This document shows positions 24,501 through 36,254 of a stretch of DNA of 64,000 nt, in pieces. The notes under the pieces were generated by a model. It did not search any database, was not told the origin of the DNA, and was given only the letters and a program-made list of their open reading frames with translations. Origin of the DNA: Lepus europaeus (lineage: Eukaryota > Chordata > Mammalia > Lagomorpha > Leporidae). The translations under genes were made by a program, and so were the position numbers. The DNA is taken from positions 70,231,297 to 70,295,296 of the forward strand of contig NC_084836.1 of NCBI RefSeq assembly GCF_033115175.1, written 5' to 3'. Positions within the stretch are counted from its first letter, which is position 1. Every line of letters begins with the position of its first letter.

Positions 24501-26399
24501 ATGTTGCTATTAGGGGCTGGCCAAGGACAAATACCTGAGGGGCTCACCCAAATTTAGGGGGCGAACAGAGGAGGGGAGGCAGGCCAGGAGGCTGAGAGAA
24601 CCGAGAGAGATTGGTAGAGAGAGGGGAGAGGAGCCAAGAGAGAGGTGTGTGCAGAGGCCAGCAGAGAAGTGCAGCTTTGAGCTCGGTGGGGACAGTATGC
24701 ATGTGTCCGGGGACAGAAGAAAAGAAATGGAGAGGGTGGCGGCCTGGGCAGACCCAGGAAAGGAGGCATGGAGCCTGGGCTCCTGGCCGAAGTCTCCCTG
24801 CTGTGACCAGGGCAAACAGAATTATCTGCCCTCTAGCTCAGCTGTCACCCTCCACTCAGCCTGCAACCCTGTTCAGGAGAAACACCATCCCTACAACTCC
24901 GAACTGGCAGTCTCTGGAGATTACCTATACCACTATTCTCCTTCAATGTGGCGCAAGGGACAGTGAGGCGACAGAGCAGAGGGGGCATGACCAGGGAGGG
25001 TCTCCTGACTCCCAATCTAGGATCGTGTCCCCTTGTCACTCAACCAGGTGATCCTACTGCAGGAGAACTTGATCTCCCGGCCACCTGCAGAGCCTGTCCC
25101 CTATACTCAGGCTTTATTTTGGCTTCTAGGCTTAGAAGCCCTGGCTTTGGGGAGGTGTTAGGGGGTTGAACTGCAGAGGTGAGGCTTCGGAAAAGACTGC
25201 CTTTTTCTGTTCTCAGCCAAGACCAGTGGTGCTGTGGCGATGTTTGAGGACTTGGAGGCGATGGGAAGAGGTTGGAGGCAGAGAGACGGCAGAGAGGCTG
25301 GGCTGCCGCCGGGCTCAGCAGAGCTCTGGCTTGAAGCCTACACAAGCGACTGAGAGTAGGAAGATGGCGTGATGGTGGGTCAGGCTGTCTACAGGGCCAT
25401 GGCCACCAGAGACCAAGGACAGGCGGGCTCAGTGCAGGAGGGTACCGCCACCTTGACAGAACCATGGCTGACCCCTCCCCCAAGCTGGCAGTACCCTCGT
25501 CTCCCCTGCACCCCTACCCCTATTCTGTTGATGACCGCTCTCTGTTTGGTAACTACTTAGCCTAAAGGAGAGCATTAGCCAAGGGTTGGGAGTGATTGGC
25601 AGAGAGAGCGATGGGCAGGGAAGACTTCAGGGGAGTGGATATGGACTTGGGCCTGCAGCATGATAGAGGAGCTTGGGTCTTGTGGTTCTGGCTCCAAGCC
25701 AAGCAGATTCCTCAGCTCACATCCTGTCTGCAGGAAGCACTTTCCCAATGTCACATGGACACAGGACTTTGGGTCTCATATGCCTTCGCATCCCTTTCTA
25801 ATCACCACCTTGGGTACTGCTATCACTCTCCAGTGTTCCTCCTGCACTGTCACCATCACCTCCCTTGTATTATTGTGGTAGGCAGCTGCTGGCTGGTTCC
25901 TGGTGCCCCTTGCCCCCGGCACGGATGCCACTGCGTCATCCTATCCCTGTAGGCGTGGGTCGTGTTTGATGAGTTGCTTCTAATGAAGAGTGTTTGGCAG
26001 AGATGAGGAGATGTTGCTTCCTTCCTGGGCACTCTCCCACCTGACTGGGGAAAGCCAGCTGACACACTATCAGTACTCCATGGAGAAGCCCATGTGGCAA
26101 GTGACTGAGGGATGTCTCAGGCCAGCACCCAGCAAGATCCAAGAGCCTGAGAGGAACTCAACCCTGCCAGCAGTCATGCGAGTGCCCTGGAAGCAGATCT
26201 TCCTTCAGTGGAGGCAACCGATGAGAACTCAACTCCAGCTGGCACTGTGGGAGCAGTCTGGTCAAAGACCTTGGGCTAGAGGCACCTGGCTAGGCCATGT
26301 CCAAGTTCCTGACCCACTGCAACTATGAGATATGACATGCATGTGGTTTTGGGCCACTCAGTTTTCGGGGGGGGGGGCAATTTGATACATAGGTGACTA
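24501..26399. other. Unique intergenic sequence
   Basis: About 1.9 kb with a GA-rich first part (24550-24660) and a G run near 26369. No gene recognised. Confidence 0.45.
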
Positions 26400-26723
26400 T
26401 TTTTTTTCTAAAGATTTATTTATTTTGAAAGAGTTACACAGAGGCAGAGAGAGAGAGAGAGAGGTCTTCCATCTGCTGGTTCATTCCCCAGATGGCTGCA
26501 ATGGCCAGAGCTGTGCCGATCTAAAGCCAGGAGCCAGGAGCTTCTTCCAGATCTCCTGCGCAGGTGCAGGGGCCCAAGGACTTGGGCCATCTTCTACTGT
26601 TTTTCCAGGTCACAGCAGCGAGCTGGATCGGAAGTAGAGCAGCCAGGGCGCAAACCAGCACCTATATGGGATGCTGGCACTGCAGGCGGCAGCTTTACCC
26701 GCTACACCACAGCGCCAGCCCCC
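26400..26723 (-). repeat. C-repeat SINE, class A
   Basis: Full-length copy. A fragment resembling another SINE head (gcatgttaaccactgcacc) follows it. Confidence 0.94.
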
Positions 26724-27720
26724 TAAGCAAGCATGTTAACCACTGCACCAAACACACATACCCCAAATACAGAGTCCAAAGTAAGCCCTGTCACCAGTCA
26801 TCAGCGCCAGCTGCAAAAGTCTTTCTGGCACAAAATATGTCCCAGACCCCATAAAAGCCCCAAGATTACAAAGAGGTAGAAGACCAGGCTTGTACTGCCA
26901 GAGAATCAGCTGGAATCAGGATCTGTTGATTAAAAAGCAAATGGTGAGTCAAACAAGGCTGTGCTTACCGCCAAGGTAGGTCAGGGGGTAGGGAAGGCTT
27001 CAGGAAGGAGGGGCACTAATCAGTGTGCTCTGGAGAGGCAGTGGGGGAGGGGAAGCCTTGTATGGGCTTGATGCTGCAAGTCCAGAGCAAAGTGAGGGGC
27101 TCCAGCCAGAGGGGAAGGCCAGGGCCACACAGGAGAGCAATGGTAAACAAAGTTGCAACCAGAAACAGAGCACATGGAGGCATGATGCATAGTGCATTGG
27201 CCCATAGCTCTGTGCTTCCCAAAACATGGTGTTCTGTGACAGTCCGTCAGTGCCATCCTCTTAACAGGGGAGAAACCTATGGCTTCTGACTATTGAAGGA
27301 TCCGCCCAGTTTTCCAGCGCAGCCTCATGGGGGAGACAGGTGCCCAATCCTCTGCTCCAGCAGGAGGCAGTGTGGAGCGACGGGAACCACGGGAACCTGT
27401 CACCCCATCCCCACCCCAGTCTCAGTTCTTTCCACCCAGGGACAAGCTCAGCAGTGACTCCCACCTCCCACACGGCTGTAGGCAGCAGAGAGCCCGACAC
27501 CGCAGGGGGCTTGGCACGTGGCAGCCTGGTAGCAACTGTGAATTCTGTCCTCCCGCACTTTGTCTGTTCAGAGGCTGGGCAGACGCTTCTTGCCCAGCAT
27601 CCAGGCAGGCCTGCCCCATCCGCACAACTACAGCGGGCACCATTCCTGGGTGGACGTGGGGTTAGGAAGAGTTAGGAAGGAAACACTGCTGACCACCTGC
27701 TTCTAAAGCTTCTCCTTCCT
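26724..27720. other. Unique intergenic sequence
   Basis: No repeat or coding signal recognised. Confidence 0.45.
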
Positions 27721-27721
27721 G

Positions 27722-28015
27722 GGCGGGTGAAGATGCCACTTGGGATGCCGGCATCTCATGTCAGAGGGCTTGGGTTCAAGTCCTGGTTCTGTTCCTGGTC
27801 CCGGCTTCCTGTTCATGTGCACCCTGGAGGCAGAAAGTGACGGCTCAAGTACCTGGGTCCCTGCTACCCACATGGGAGACCCTGACTGAGCTCCAGGCTC
27901 CTGGCTTTGACTTGGCACAGCCTCAGCTGTTGAGAGCATTTGGGGAGTGAACCAGTGGATGGGGGAGCTGTCTCTCTCTGCCTTTCAAATTAAATGACAA
28001 TTAAGAAATTAAAAA
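27722..28015 (+). repeat. Older C-repeat SINE
   Basis: Head GGGCGGGTGAAGATGCC, diverged body with the GGGGAGTGAACCAGTGGATG block, tail CAAATTAAATGACAATTAAG. Confidence 0.8.
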
Positions 28016-28130
28016 AAAATTTTTTAATTAAATGACTATTTCATACAGAAGATAAAAATTAATAATAAAAAAACTCTCCCCTTCCAGGATGTCTTTCAGG
28101 ATTGCTTCAATGGCAGGTGACATCTAATCC

Positions 28131-28434
28131 TCTTTTAAAAAAAAGGCAGGCAGATATATATATGTGTGTATATATATATATATAAATCTTCCATTCGCTG
28201 GTTCATTCCTCAAATCGCTGTTGGGCCAGGCTGAAGCCGGAGCCAGGAGCTTCTTCTGAGTCTCCCATGTGGGTCCAGGGGTCCAAGAAGCTGGTTTACC
28301 TTCCACTGCTTTTCCTAGGCCATTAGTAAGGAGCTGGACCAGAAGTGAAGCAGCCGGGACTGGAACCGGCACCCATACGGAATGCCGGCACTGAAGGCAG
28401 TGACTTAACATGCAACCGAACAGTACTGGCTCCC
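28131..28434 (-). repeat. C-repeat SINE with (TA)n expansion
   Basis: The usual GA tract is replaced by a TATATATG and TATATATA stretch at 28154-28183. Confidence 0.85.
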
Positions 28435-28659
28435 AATGGCTACTCCTCTTACTGCAGGTCTGTTTGACCAAGAAATTGCCAAGGCAAGGCCCAGAGCTGG
28501 TGTCCCAGGACTGGAAGGAACTCTAAGGGGACCTGTGAAGCCCGGCCCAGCAGGCAGCAAGGAGCATCCCGTGAACCCTAGTGTCTTGAAGATGCTGCCC
28601 TCGTAACTGTTTGCAACTTGAACATCCGTGGCTCTGCTGGCACTCACTCCCACCCTAGT

Positions 28660-28915
28660 ACACCCCTCTTATGATCTGCTCCACCCCATTTTCTAGATGA
28701 ATGAGCAGGAGCTCAGGGAGGGTACGTGTTGTTGCCTGCGGCCACTGATCACACTAAGCTATCCAAATGCCATGTTCTTGTCCCCATGTACACTCTCCTG
28801 TGGCTCAAAGGGGCTCAGTGACTTGCCCGTGCTTGGAGGTAGTCAGGGGTTAGAACCCAGGTCTCCTTTCTAGTCCTTGGAGAGCAGTGTTCTTTCTGCT
28901 CTGTCACCCTGCACC
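28660..28915 (+). repeat. MIR SINE, two segments
   Basis: MIR-like pieces at about 28664-28730 (ccattttctagatgaatgag, caggagctcagggagggt) and 28800-28915 (gcagtgacttgcccgtgc-type wording, then gttagaacccaggtctcc). Confidence 0.7.
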
Positions 28916-29139
28916 AGGTTAAAAAAAAAACTACTGCAGCAAACAAGGCTGGCGATGGAGAAGGAGAAATGACAGGAGCTGGAACCCCAGGGTGACTGCG
29001 CAGGTCAGGGTCGATGCATTAAGAGGGCTGGGACGCCAGGGTCCCCAGTTGATGGTGGGGGGAGGCCCAGCCTTCCCCTGCTCCGTCAGGCCTGGGGCTG
29101 CAGGCTGCCAATGCTCCTCCATCAAGACCCCTGGAGAGC

Positions 29140-29230
29140 CAGAAATCAAATATTCCTCCTCCCCGGCTCAGGCAGCCTTATTGCCATTGACAGCAAATGT
29201 ATTGCTCTAATCTGGTCTCATTCTGCCGGG
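29140..29230. promoter_or_regulatory. Candidate conserved element
   Basis: AT-rich patch in GC-rich unique DNA with AAATATTCCTCC, CCTTATTGCCATTGACAGC and ATTGCTCTAATCTG segments. Possible enhancer fragment; purely compositional evidence. Confidence 0.25.
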
Positions 29231-29470
29231 ATGGGCTCCACTGTGCCCTCCTCCCTCCCAGCCTTGCGGGTCTCATGGAGGCGGGAGGGAGGCGCCACCA
29301 AGGACCAGAAGGAACAATGGGGTGGAGAGGGAGGAGCAGGGGTTGGGCTGTAAGTGGGGCAGCTACAGTGATCCCAGGCTTGATATGGCTCAAAGATGCT
29401 CAGGATTGGAGGGGAGGGGGGGTCCATGGTGAGGGAAGAAGCAGGCTCTGAGGTCTCAGCACACAGGCTG

Positions 29471-29510
29471 CGTGTGTGCGTGTGTTTGTGTGTGTGTGTG
29501 TGTGTATGTT
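29471..29510 (+). repeat. (TG)n simple repeat
   Basis: Imperfect TG dinucleotide tract directly left of the hairpin structure. Confidence 0.9.
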
Positions 29511-29518
29511 AGGAGCTG

Positions 29519-29592
29519 AAATTCCAAGCTTGGGCGATGGCGCGATGCTTCTGTTGACTGTCAACAAGGACGCTCTCCCAAGCTTGGAATTT
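29519..29592. other. Nested perfect inverted repeat (hairpin)
   Basis: Outer arms of 16 bp (29519-29534, AAATTCCAAGCTTGGG, and its exact reverse complement at 29577-29592) enclose an inner perfect inverted repeat TGTTGAC-T-GTCAACA at 29552-29566. No known repeat family was recognised. Confidence 0.9.
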
Positions 29593-30544
29593 TGGCTGCA
29601 GTTGACCTGCCCTCCTGCTCCCCGAGCAGCCTCGCCAACACGAGTTCCTCTGCTCTTCTGCCCGCCTCTCTGCTGCTCGCCCCTGCTTAGCAGCAAACTC
29701 CAGAGAGGCTCTGTGGACGCATCAGGAGGGGTGGGATGGAGCAGGCTTGGGAGGGGCTCAGCCCAGGGGACCGGGACCGCGCCCCGAGCCCAGGCCAGGG
29801 GCAGAGGGGCAGTGCAGCAGCAGTGTGATTGTGGGAAGGGAGTCACAGCTCTGAGCCAAGGGAGGCTCTTGAGGAGGGGAGGGGAGGCAGGAGCCCCACA
29901 GTGGCCTGCTAACGGGGTAGGCGGGGCTGAGGGGTGGGTGGCTGGAGGCCTTGGGTCCTTCTTCCCTTCTTTCACCTGTGTACACCAGCACGTCTGTCTG
30001 TCTGTCCATCCCAGGGTAGGGTGAAGTCCTTAGTCCTACCACGGTGAGCATATGTCAGTCTGGGTGCACCTGCAGGCTGGGCCTGGAAGTTTTCTGGATC
30101 CCGACAGTGGGAGAGGGTCTTAGGGGTGTATGTTTGGGGTGGGGGCGGGGAGCCAACTTCTCTCTTGGAGAAGCTCCCGCCTGCAGGGACGGAGCTGGGT
30201 CACAGCTCAGAGCTCTGCCCAGGGTTCCACAAGGGATGGGGGCTGTAGGGGAAATATTGGCCTCTCCAGCCCTCTCCTCTGGCCAGGAGCTGCTGCCTCC
30301 GCGCCCGCCTGGTGAGACAGACCCTTCCCAGTTCCTTCCAGAGGAAGCTCCGCCTCCCGTCTGTCGGTCCCCTGCTCCAGTTTCTGTGGCTCCAGGCTTG
30401 GGACAGCCACCCCTGCCTCGCCAGGCACGTTTTCTTCCCTCGGGGCCCCTTCTTATATGAGGAGAGCGGAGGTGAGATCTTCGAGCAGGTCTAACCTGAT
30501 TTTGGAGGCCACTCACTGCCAGAGACAGCGAGAGGAAGTCCCAG

Positions 30545-30660
30545 CAGCCCACACTTGAGCAGCACTTGCTACTTGCCGGGCACAGCGCAAACACAGCGGT
30601 CCCGGCCTCCCTACTAGGGTCTCCCCTGTCGGGGGCGTGCAGAAGGTAAACATCTCACAC
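30545..30660 (+). repeat. Diverged MIR-like fragment
   Basis: cttgagcagcacttgctact, tgccgggcacagcgcaaaca and the following region match the MIR 3' core order loosely. Confidence 0.45.
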
Positions 30661-31138
30661 AGGTTGCAAGGGGGCGTAACCGGGCATAGAAGGCAGGGTG
30701 GTGGCCTGGCCTTCCCCGCGCCCCCCTGGCTGCCCAAGGGCACCGGGACAGACCCTCGGCTCCGGCGATAGTCCCTCGGGCGCGACCGTGGGCAAGCGGC
30801 CCAGCTCTGGAGGCGTAGGGCGCGGGAGGTCCCCGTGCGCCCAACGCCAGGAGCATGAATACTATTAGTGGCTCCCGCACGGCCGCAGGTTCAGGGAGCG
30901 GCCAGAGGGGGGCGCCCGCCAGAAGAGAGCGGTCTTGGGACAGCGGCGACCTCCCTGGCACTCCCACCCAACTGAATAACCAACAGGAGAGCCCCCTCGA
31001 GCAAGGGGCAGAGTGGAGAAGCGAACCCAGGCTTTCTGACACCAGTGCGCGTGCTTTTCAAATTATGGGTGGAGGCCCAGGATGCTGTCCCCACGCAAGA
31101 GCCAATTCTGGGAGAAAGGGAGTTAAGAGTCCCCTTAA

Positions 31139-31281
31139 GAGACCAGGAGGAAGCACCTGGCTCCTGGCTTCGGATGGGCGCAGTGCCGGCCCTGGTGGCC
31201 ATTTGGGGGGTGAACCAACGGAAGGAAGACCTCTCTCTGTCTCTCTCTCTCACTGTTTAACTCTGCCTGTCAAAAAAAAAA
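31139..31281 (+). repeat. 5'-truncated class B SINE
   Basis: Only the last about 140 bp remain, ending CTGCCTGTC plus A run. A perfect 14-bp duplication (31125-31138 and 31282-31295) brackets it, so the truncation happened at insertion. Confidence 0.95.
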
Positions 31282-31303
31282 AAGAGTCCCCTTAAACATA
31301 CGC

Positions 31304-31853
31304 ATACAACCACAAACATGTACACCACACCACAGCCCACCATACCACACCATATACACCACACTACACACACAACACACAGCACACATCATAGCATCCA
31401 CCACACCACACACACACAATACACAGCACGCACACCACACCACAGCCCACCATACCACACCATATACACCACACCACAACACACACATATACCACACACA
31501 ATACACAACACAGCACTACACACAACACACCACCCATACGCACCACTCCACACCACACATACAGCACACCACTACACATAGCACACACACAGTACACCAC
31601 ACATGTACAGCACTCCACACCACACACACACTATACACATACACCATACCACACCACACATACCACAACATCCACCACTCTATACACACATATACCACAC
31701 ACACAACACACAGAATACAATACCATACAACTCTCAACACACCATAACACCACAGACACACAACACATAAACCAAATCACGCCACACATACCTTAGACAC
31801 AAAACACACCACACCACACACTACACACATCATACAGTGCACATAAACACACT
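31304..31853 (+). repeat. CA-rich irregular tandem tract
   Basis: About 550 bp of CACAC, ATACCACAC and CATATACACC units. A 43-bp segment at 31322-31364 recurs exactly at 31432-31474 (offset 110). Open frames on both strands are low-complexity artefacts. Confidence 0.9.
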
Positions 31854-31859
31854 TACCTT

Positions 31860-32045
31860 CGTTTTGCTCTCCCCAGACTGGTGCAGCAAGGCAGGGACTT
31901 GGGAGCAATGGGTGGGGTGCTGTGGGGGGAGGGAAGTGGGGGAAGGGTGTGTCTCCAGCCCCCTCCTATCACTGGGTGGTGGGCGTAATGCTGCCACCAT
32001 CCCATAGAACTCAACTCTTCCCTGCTGGAGTGAGGATTGGAGCTG
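31860..32045. other. Unique intergenic sequence
   Basis: Short unique segment between the CA-rich tract and a SINE. Confidence 0.5.
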
Positions 32046-32060
32046 CAAAAGCAAGAGAAC

Positions 32061-32390
32061 AGGGCCTGGCGCTGTGGCACAGCAGGTAAAGCCATTGCCT
32101 TCAGTGCCAGCATCCCATATGGGTGCCGGTTCGAGTCCTGGTTGCTCCACTTCTGATCCAGCTCTCTGCTGTGGCCTGGGAAAGCAGTAGAAGATGGCCC
32201 AAGTGCTTGGGCCGGAAGAAACTCCTGACTCCTGGCTTCCAATTGGCCCAGCCATTGCAGCCATCTGGGGAGTAAACCAGTGGATGGAAGACCTCTCTCT
32301 CTCTCTCTCTCTCCCCTCCTTTCCCTCTCTGTAACTCTGCCTTACAAATAAATACAATAAACCTTATAAAAATAAATAAATAAAAACAAG
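32061..32390 (+). repeat. C-repeat SINE, class A
   Basis: Full length except for a short body gap. CAAGAGAA flanks both ends. Confidence 0.94.
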
Positions 32391-32408
32391 AGAATAAAGC
32401 AGTGAATG

Positions 32409-32469
32409 AAAAACATACCACATACACCACACCACACCACATCACATACCACACACACACACACACACC
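32409..32469 (+). repeat. CA-rich tract, second segment
   Basis: ATACCACATACACCACACC-type units ending in (CA)n, like the 31.3-kb tract and separated from it by unique DNA and a SINE. Confidence 0.85.
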
Positions 32470-32509
32470 TGGAAGTTGCCTGGAAGTTACAGTCTAACAG
32501 AGAAAACAA

Positions 32510-32925
32510 AGAGTATGTACTGAGCATTGACAATGTGCCAGGATCTGTGCAGAGTGTTTTACAAGATTACCTCATTTATTCCTTTCCTTTTTTTTGAAAA
32601 AAAAAAAAAAAAGATTTATTTATTTATTTGAAAGGCAGAGTTACAGAGAGGCAGAGGCAGAGAGAGGTCTTCCATCTGTGGGTTCACTCCCCAGATGGCT
32701 GCCAGGAGCCTGGAGCTTCTTCCAGGGCTCCCGTATGGGTGCAGGAGCCCAAGGAGTTGGGCCATCTTCCACTGCTTTCCCAGGCCACAGCAGAGAGCTG
32801 GATCGGAAGTGGAGCAGCTGGGACTCCTACTGGCACCCATATGGGATGCCAGCACTGCAGGCAGTGGCTTTACCTGCTACACCACAGTGCTGGCTCCTCA
32901 TTTATTCCTTTCAACAGCCCTATGA
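32510..32925 (+). repeat. MIR fragment split by a SINE
   Basis: tactgagcattgacaatgtg and ccaggatctgtgcagagtg lead to the SINE. ttcaacagccctatgagg resumes after it, as in the MIR consensus. Confidence 0.7.
32587..32895 (-). repeat. C-repeat SINE, class A
   Basis: Inserted inside the MIR with a perfect 17-bp target-site duplication (32570-32586 and 32896-32912). Confidence 0.97.
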
Positions 32926-33540
32926 GGGGTGGGCATTTAACCTGGTGGCTAAGACATCTCAGATCAGGGAGCCTGGGTTTGGTGGCTGGGTCTAGCTCAT
33001 GCTGATACCGAGTGCTGGAGGCAGCAGTGATAGTTCACGTGATGGCTGAGTCCCTGCCACCCATGTGGGAGACCCAGATTGTGTTTCCAGCTTCCAGTTT
33101 TGGCTCCAGCCCCAGCCATGGGGGGGGGGGGGAGCAGGGCAGGAGGTGAACCAACAAAGGGGAGCTCTGTGGCCGGTGCCGCAGCTCACTTGGCTAATCC
33201 TCCACCTGTGGTGCTGGCACCCCGGGTTTTAGTCCCGGTGGGGCGCTGGTTCTGTCCGGTTGCTCCTCTTCCAGTCCAACTCTCTGCTGTGGCCAAGGGG
33301 GGCAGTGAAGGATGGCCCAAGTGCTTGGGCCCTGCACCCGCATGGGAGACCAGGAGGAAGCACCTGACTCCTGGCTTCGGATCGGCGCAGCGCGGGCCGT
33401 GGTGGCCATTTGGGGGGTGAACCAATGGAATGAAGACCTTTCTCTCTGTCTCTCTCTCTCATTGTCCACTCTGCTTGTCAAAAAAAAAAAAAAAAAAAAC
33501 GGGGGGGGGGAGCTCTGTCTGTCTCTCTAAAGCACACACA
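32926..33540 (+). repeat. Older C-repeat SINE, split by a class B SINE
   Basis: Diverged head and body to about 33170, CT-rich end resuming at 33507. Confidence 0.8.
33171..33499 (+). repeat. C-repeat SINE, class B, nested
   Basis: Perfect 12-bp duplication GGGGAGCTCTGT at 33159-33170 and 33507-33518. Confidence 0.95.
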
Positions 33541-33976
33541 CAACCCACAATAGTCCTACTAATTAGGTGTTGTTATTATTTCCCTTTATAGGCAAGCAAA
33601 CAGAAAGACCAAACAATGAGGCAGCCAGGTAGGACAGGAGTTCCAAGGAAGCTTATAGCAAGGGCCTGGAGCCAGGGGTCAGAGAGGCCCCTGCGGAAGG
33701 CAGTGGAAGTTCGGCTGCCCAGAAAGGTGAACAGAACTTAGTAAGTGAAGAGGCAGCAGGGGTCAGGAAGGGCGTTGGGGCAGATGGAGCAGCAAGGGTG
33801 AAGCTCCTGGTGCACTTGAGGAATGCAGACCCCAGAGGGCCTGGCAGTGGGGCTAGAGGGGTGAGCAAGGGTGCATTAGGAGAGTGTTGTTCAGGACTTT
33901 GGTCTTTATGAAAGAGCCGAGTTGACGTCATTCATGGTTTTGTGCAAGGAAGAGGCATGTTGAGAATGGCATTTAA
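33541..33976. other. Intergenic sequence with possible MIR/L2 remnants
   Basis: gtgttgttattatttccctt near 33570 is MIR-like. The remainder is unassigned. Confidence 0.4.
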
Positions 33977-34035
33977 CTTTTTTTTAAAGAGATTTGTTTC
34001 ATTTATTTGAAAGACAGTTACAGAGAGGCAGAGGC

Positions 34036-34085
<50 letters not shown>

Positions 34086-34343
34086 CTATCATCCACTGAT
34101 TCACTCCCCAAATGGCCACAATGGCCAGAGCTGCGCCAATCCAAAGCCAGGAGCCAAGAGCTTCTTCCAGGTCTCCCATACAAGTGCAGGGTCCAAGCAC
34201 TTAGGCCATCCTCCACTGCCTTCCCGGGCCACAGTAAAGAGCTGGATCAGAATTAGAGCAGCTGGGACTAGAACCAGTGCCCATATAGGATACTGGCACT
34301 GCAGGCCAGGACTTTAACCTGCTGCACCACAGCACCAGCCCCT
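33977..34343 (-). repeat. C-repeat SINE, class A
   Basis: Full-length copy with a long GA tract at 34036-34083. Confidence 0.95.
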
Positions 34344-34344
34344 T

Positions 34345-34376
34345 AATTTTTTTATCAAAATTTATATTTGAGGAGG

Positions 34377-34439
<63 letters not shown>

Positions 34440-34683
34440 CTCCCATCCACTAGTTCATGTCCCAAAAATGCCCACAATGGCCAGGGCTGGGTTAGGGCCA
34501 GAGCCAGGAACTTAGTCCAGGCCTCCCAGGTGGATGGCAGAGACCCAAACACTTGAGCCATCACTGCTTCCTCCCATGGTGAGCACTAGTAGGAAGCTGG
34601 TGTCAGGAGCCTGAGCTGGGACTTGAACCCAGGCCCCGCAGTGAGGGCCATGGTGTCTTAACTGCTACACTAAATGCTTACTC
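34345..34683 (-). repeat. Older C-repeat SINE
   Basis: Includes a (TA)n(GA)n stretch at 34377-34430. Confidence 0.85.
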
Positions 34684-34691
34684 CTAGAAGT

Positions 34692-35025
34692 GTATTTTTA
34701 ATTAATTAATTAATTAATTAATTTGTCAGAGTTAGACAGTGAGAGGGAGAGAGACAGAGAGAAAGGTCTTCCTTCTGTTGGTTCACCCCCCAAATGGCCA
34801 CCACGGCCTGCGCTGCACCGATCTGAAGCCAGGAGCCAGGTGCTTCCTTCTGGTCTCCCATGCGGGTGAAGGGCCCAAGCACTTGGTCCATTTTCTACTG
34901 CCCTCCTGGGCCCACAGCAGAGAGCTGGACTGGAAGAGGAGCAACCGGGACTAGAACCTGGTGCCCATATGGGATGCTGGCACCACAGGCGGAGGATTAA
35001 CCAAGTGAGCCATGTTGCCAGCCCC
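34692..35025 (-). repeat. C-repeat SINE, class B-like variant
   Basis: Tail complement is a (TTAA)n tract. The body has the class B GAGGAGCAACCGGGACTAG wording. Confidence 0.9.
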
Positions 35026-35055
35026 AGAATTGTATTTTTAAAAAATCACACAAGA

Positions 35056-35377
35056 GGGGCCCGCACTGTGGTATAGCAGATAAAGCCGCCGCCTGCAGTG
35101 CTGGCATCCCATACGGGAGCCAGTTCTAGTCCCGGCTGCTCCTCTTCCAATCCAGCTCACTGCTATGGCCTGGGAGAGCAGTAGAAAATGGCCTAAGTGC
35201 TTGGGACCCTGAACCTGTGTGGGAAACCTGGAAGAAGCTCTTGGTTCCTGGCTTCAGATTGGCTCAGCTCCGGCCATTGCGGCCATCTGGGGAGTGAACC
35301 AGCAGATGGAAGAACTCTCTCTCTCTCTGCCTCTGCCTCTCTGTAACTCTGCCCTTCAAATAAATATTTAAAAAAAA
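35056..35377 (+). repeat. C-repeat SINE, class A
   Basis: A 15-bp duplication with one mismatch (35041-35055 and 35378-35392). Confidence 0.95.
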
Positions 35378-35392
35378 AAAAATCACGCAAGA

Positions 35393-36253
35393 TCTAAAGA
35401 ATCCAAGGCCAGAGTAAATAGTGTCATTATACTAGGCTGCTGATAGTAGACGGGAGAACAAAAGACACATTCTTAGAACTGTACTCAGTGATGGGTGTCA
35501 GGGAGGCGGCGGAGGCATTCCACACCCCATTTCCTCCCTCAGCCTGGAGGTCCAACCACTTAACACTCGTGTTTCACTTTGCTCATTGATCTCATGAATG
35601 TCTTCCCCTCTTCAGAGTTCCTCGTCCTCCGTCCAGCCTCATGCCACCTCATACACCTTCTATGCAAAACGCAAGTCAGTTAAGTCCGTGCGACCCTCGT
35701 CTCGTCACTGGGTCTAGTACAGGACAAAGTCCAATCCCGACCATGCCCGGGTCTCCTCCCTTTTCTCAAGGCTGCCCACTGACCCCCAGCGCCCCACCCG
35801 AAAATCCAGGTAAGAGTTCCCTCACAACCCTAATCCTTCGTCAACTGCTTGTGTGTTTATTAAACACACACTTGCCTCCTCCGTCAGTGCTCATGTGATC
35901 TTCCCTTCGCCAGGAATTTGCCAACCCCTCCTTCTGGTAAATTCCTAATCACATTTCATGTTCCAGTTCGGATATCAAGTTCCTGTAGGCTTTTCTAACA
36001 CCCTCCCCCCCCAGATAGGATTAATTGCTTCCTCCTCTGTGCTCCCAAAGCACTTTGCACCCATCTCTGTCCTCACACAGTCCTTATTTATTCTACTCTT
36101 AAGTATCAAGGAGACAAGGCTAATGCAATCAGTGAGTGCTCCTGACCCTAAAAGTATCAAATGGGATAATATGAGTACAGCTAATATTTCCTTTCTTCAT
36201 CCCTTTCCTGATAATATTAATAACAATCTGTATTACAGTTAGCAAGCATAAAC
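35393..36253. other. Unique intergenic sequence
   Basis: No gene or confidently named repeat. The left half is pyrimidine-rich and may derive from an old transposon. Confidence 0.45.
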
Positions 36254-36254
36254 T

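Larger units (their letters stand above)
28920..31124. other. Repeat-poor intergenic block
   Basis: A 2.2-kb stretch without C repeats between SINE-bearing DNA, holding a (TG)n tract at 29471-29510, the nested hairpin at 29519-29592 and a diverged MIR-like piece near 30545-30660. No exon recognised. Confidence 0.5.

Noticed and set aside
31270..31761. Cys/Val/Trp-rich minus-strand frames and His/Thr-rich plus-strand frames
   Set aside because: They are translations of the CA-rich tandem tract in different frames.
31304..31853. Possible CRISPR-like array of short repeats
   Set aside because: Units are irregular, low-complexity and without unique spacers, in an animal genome.
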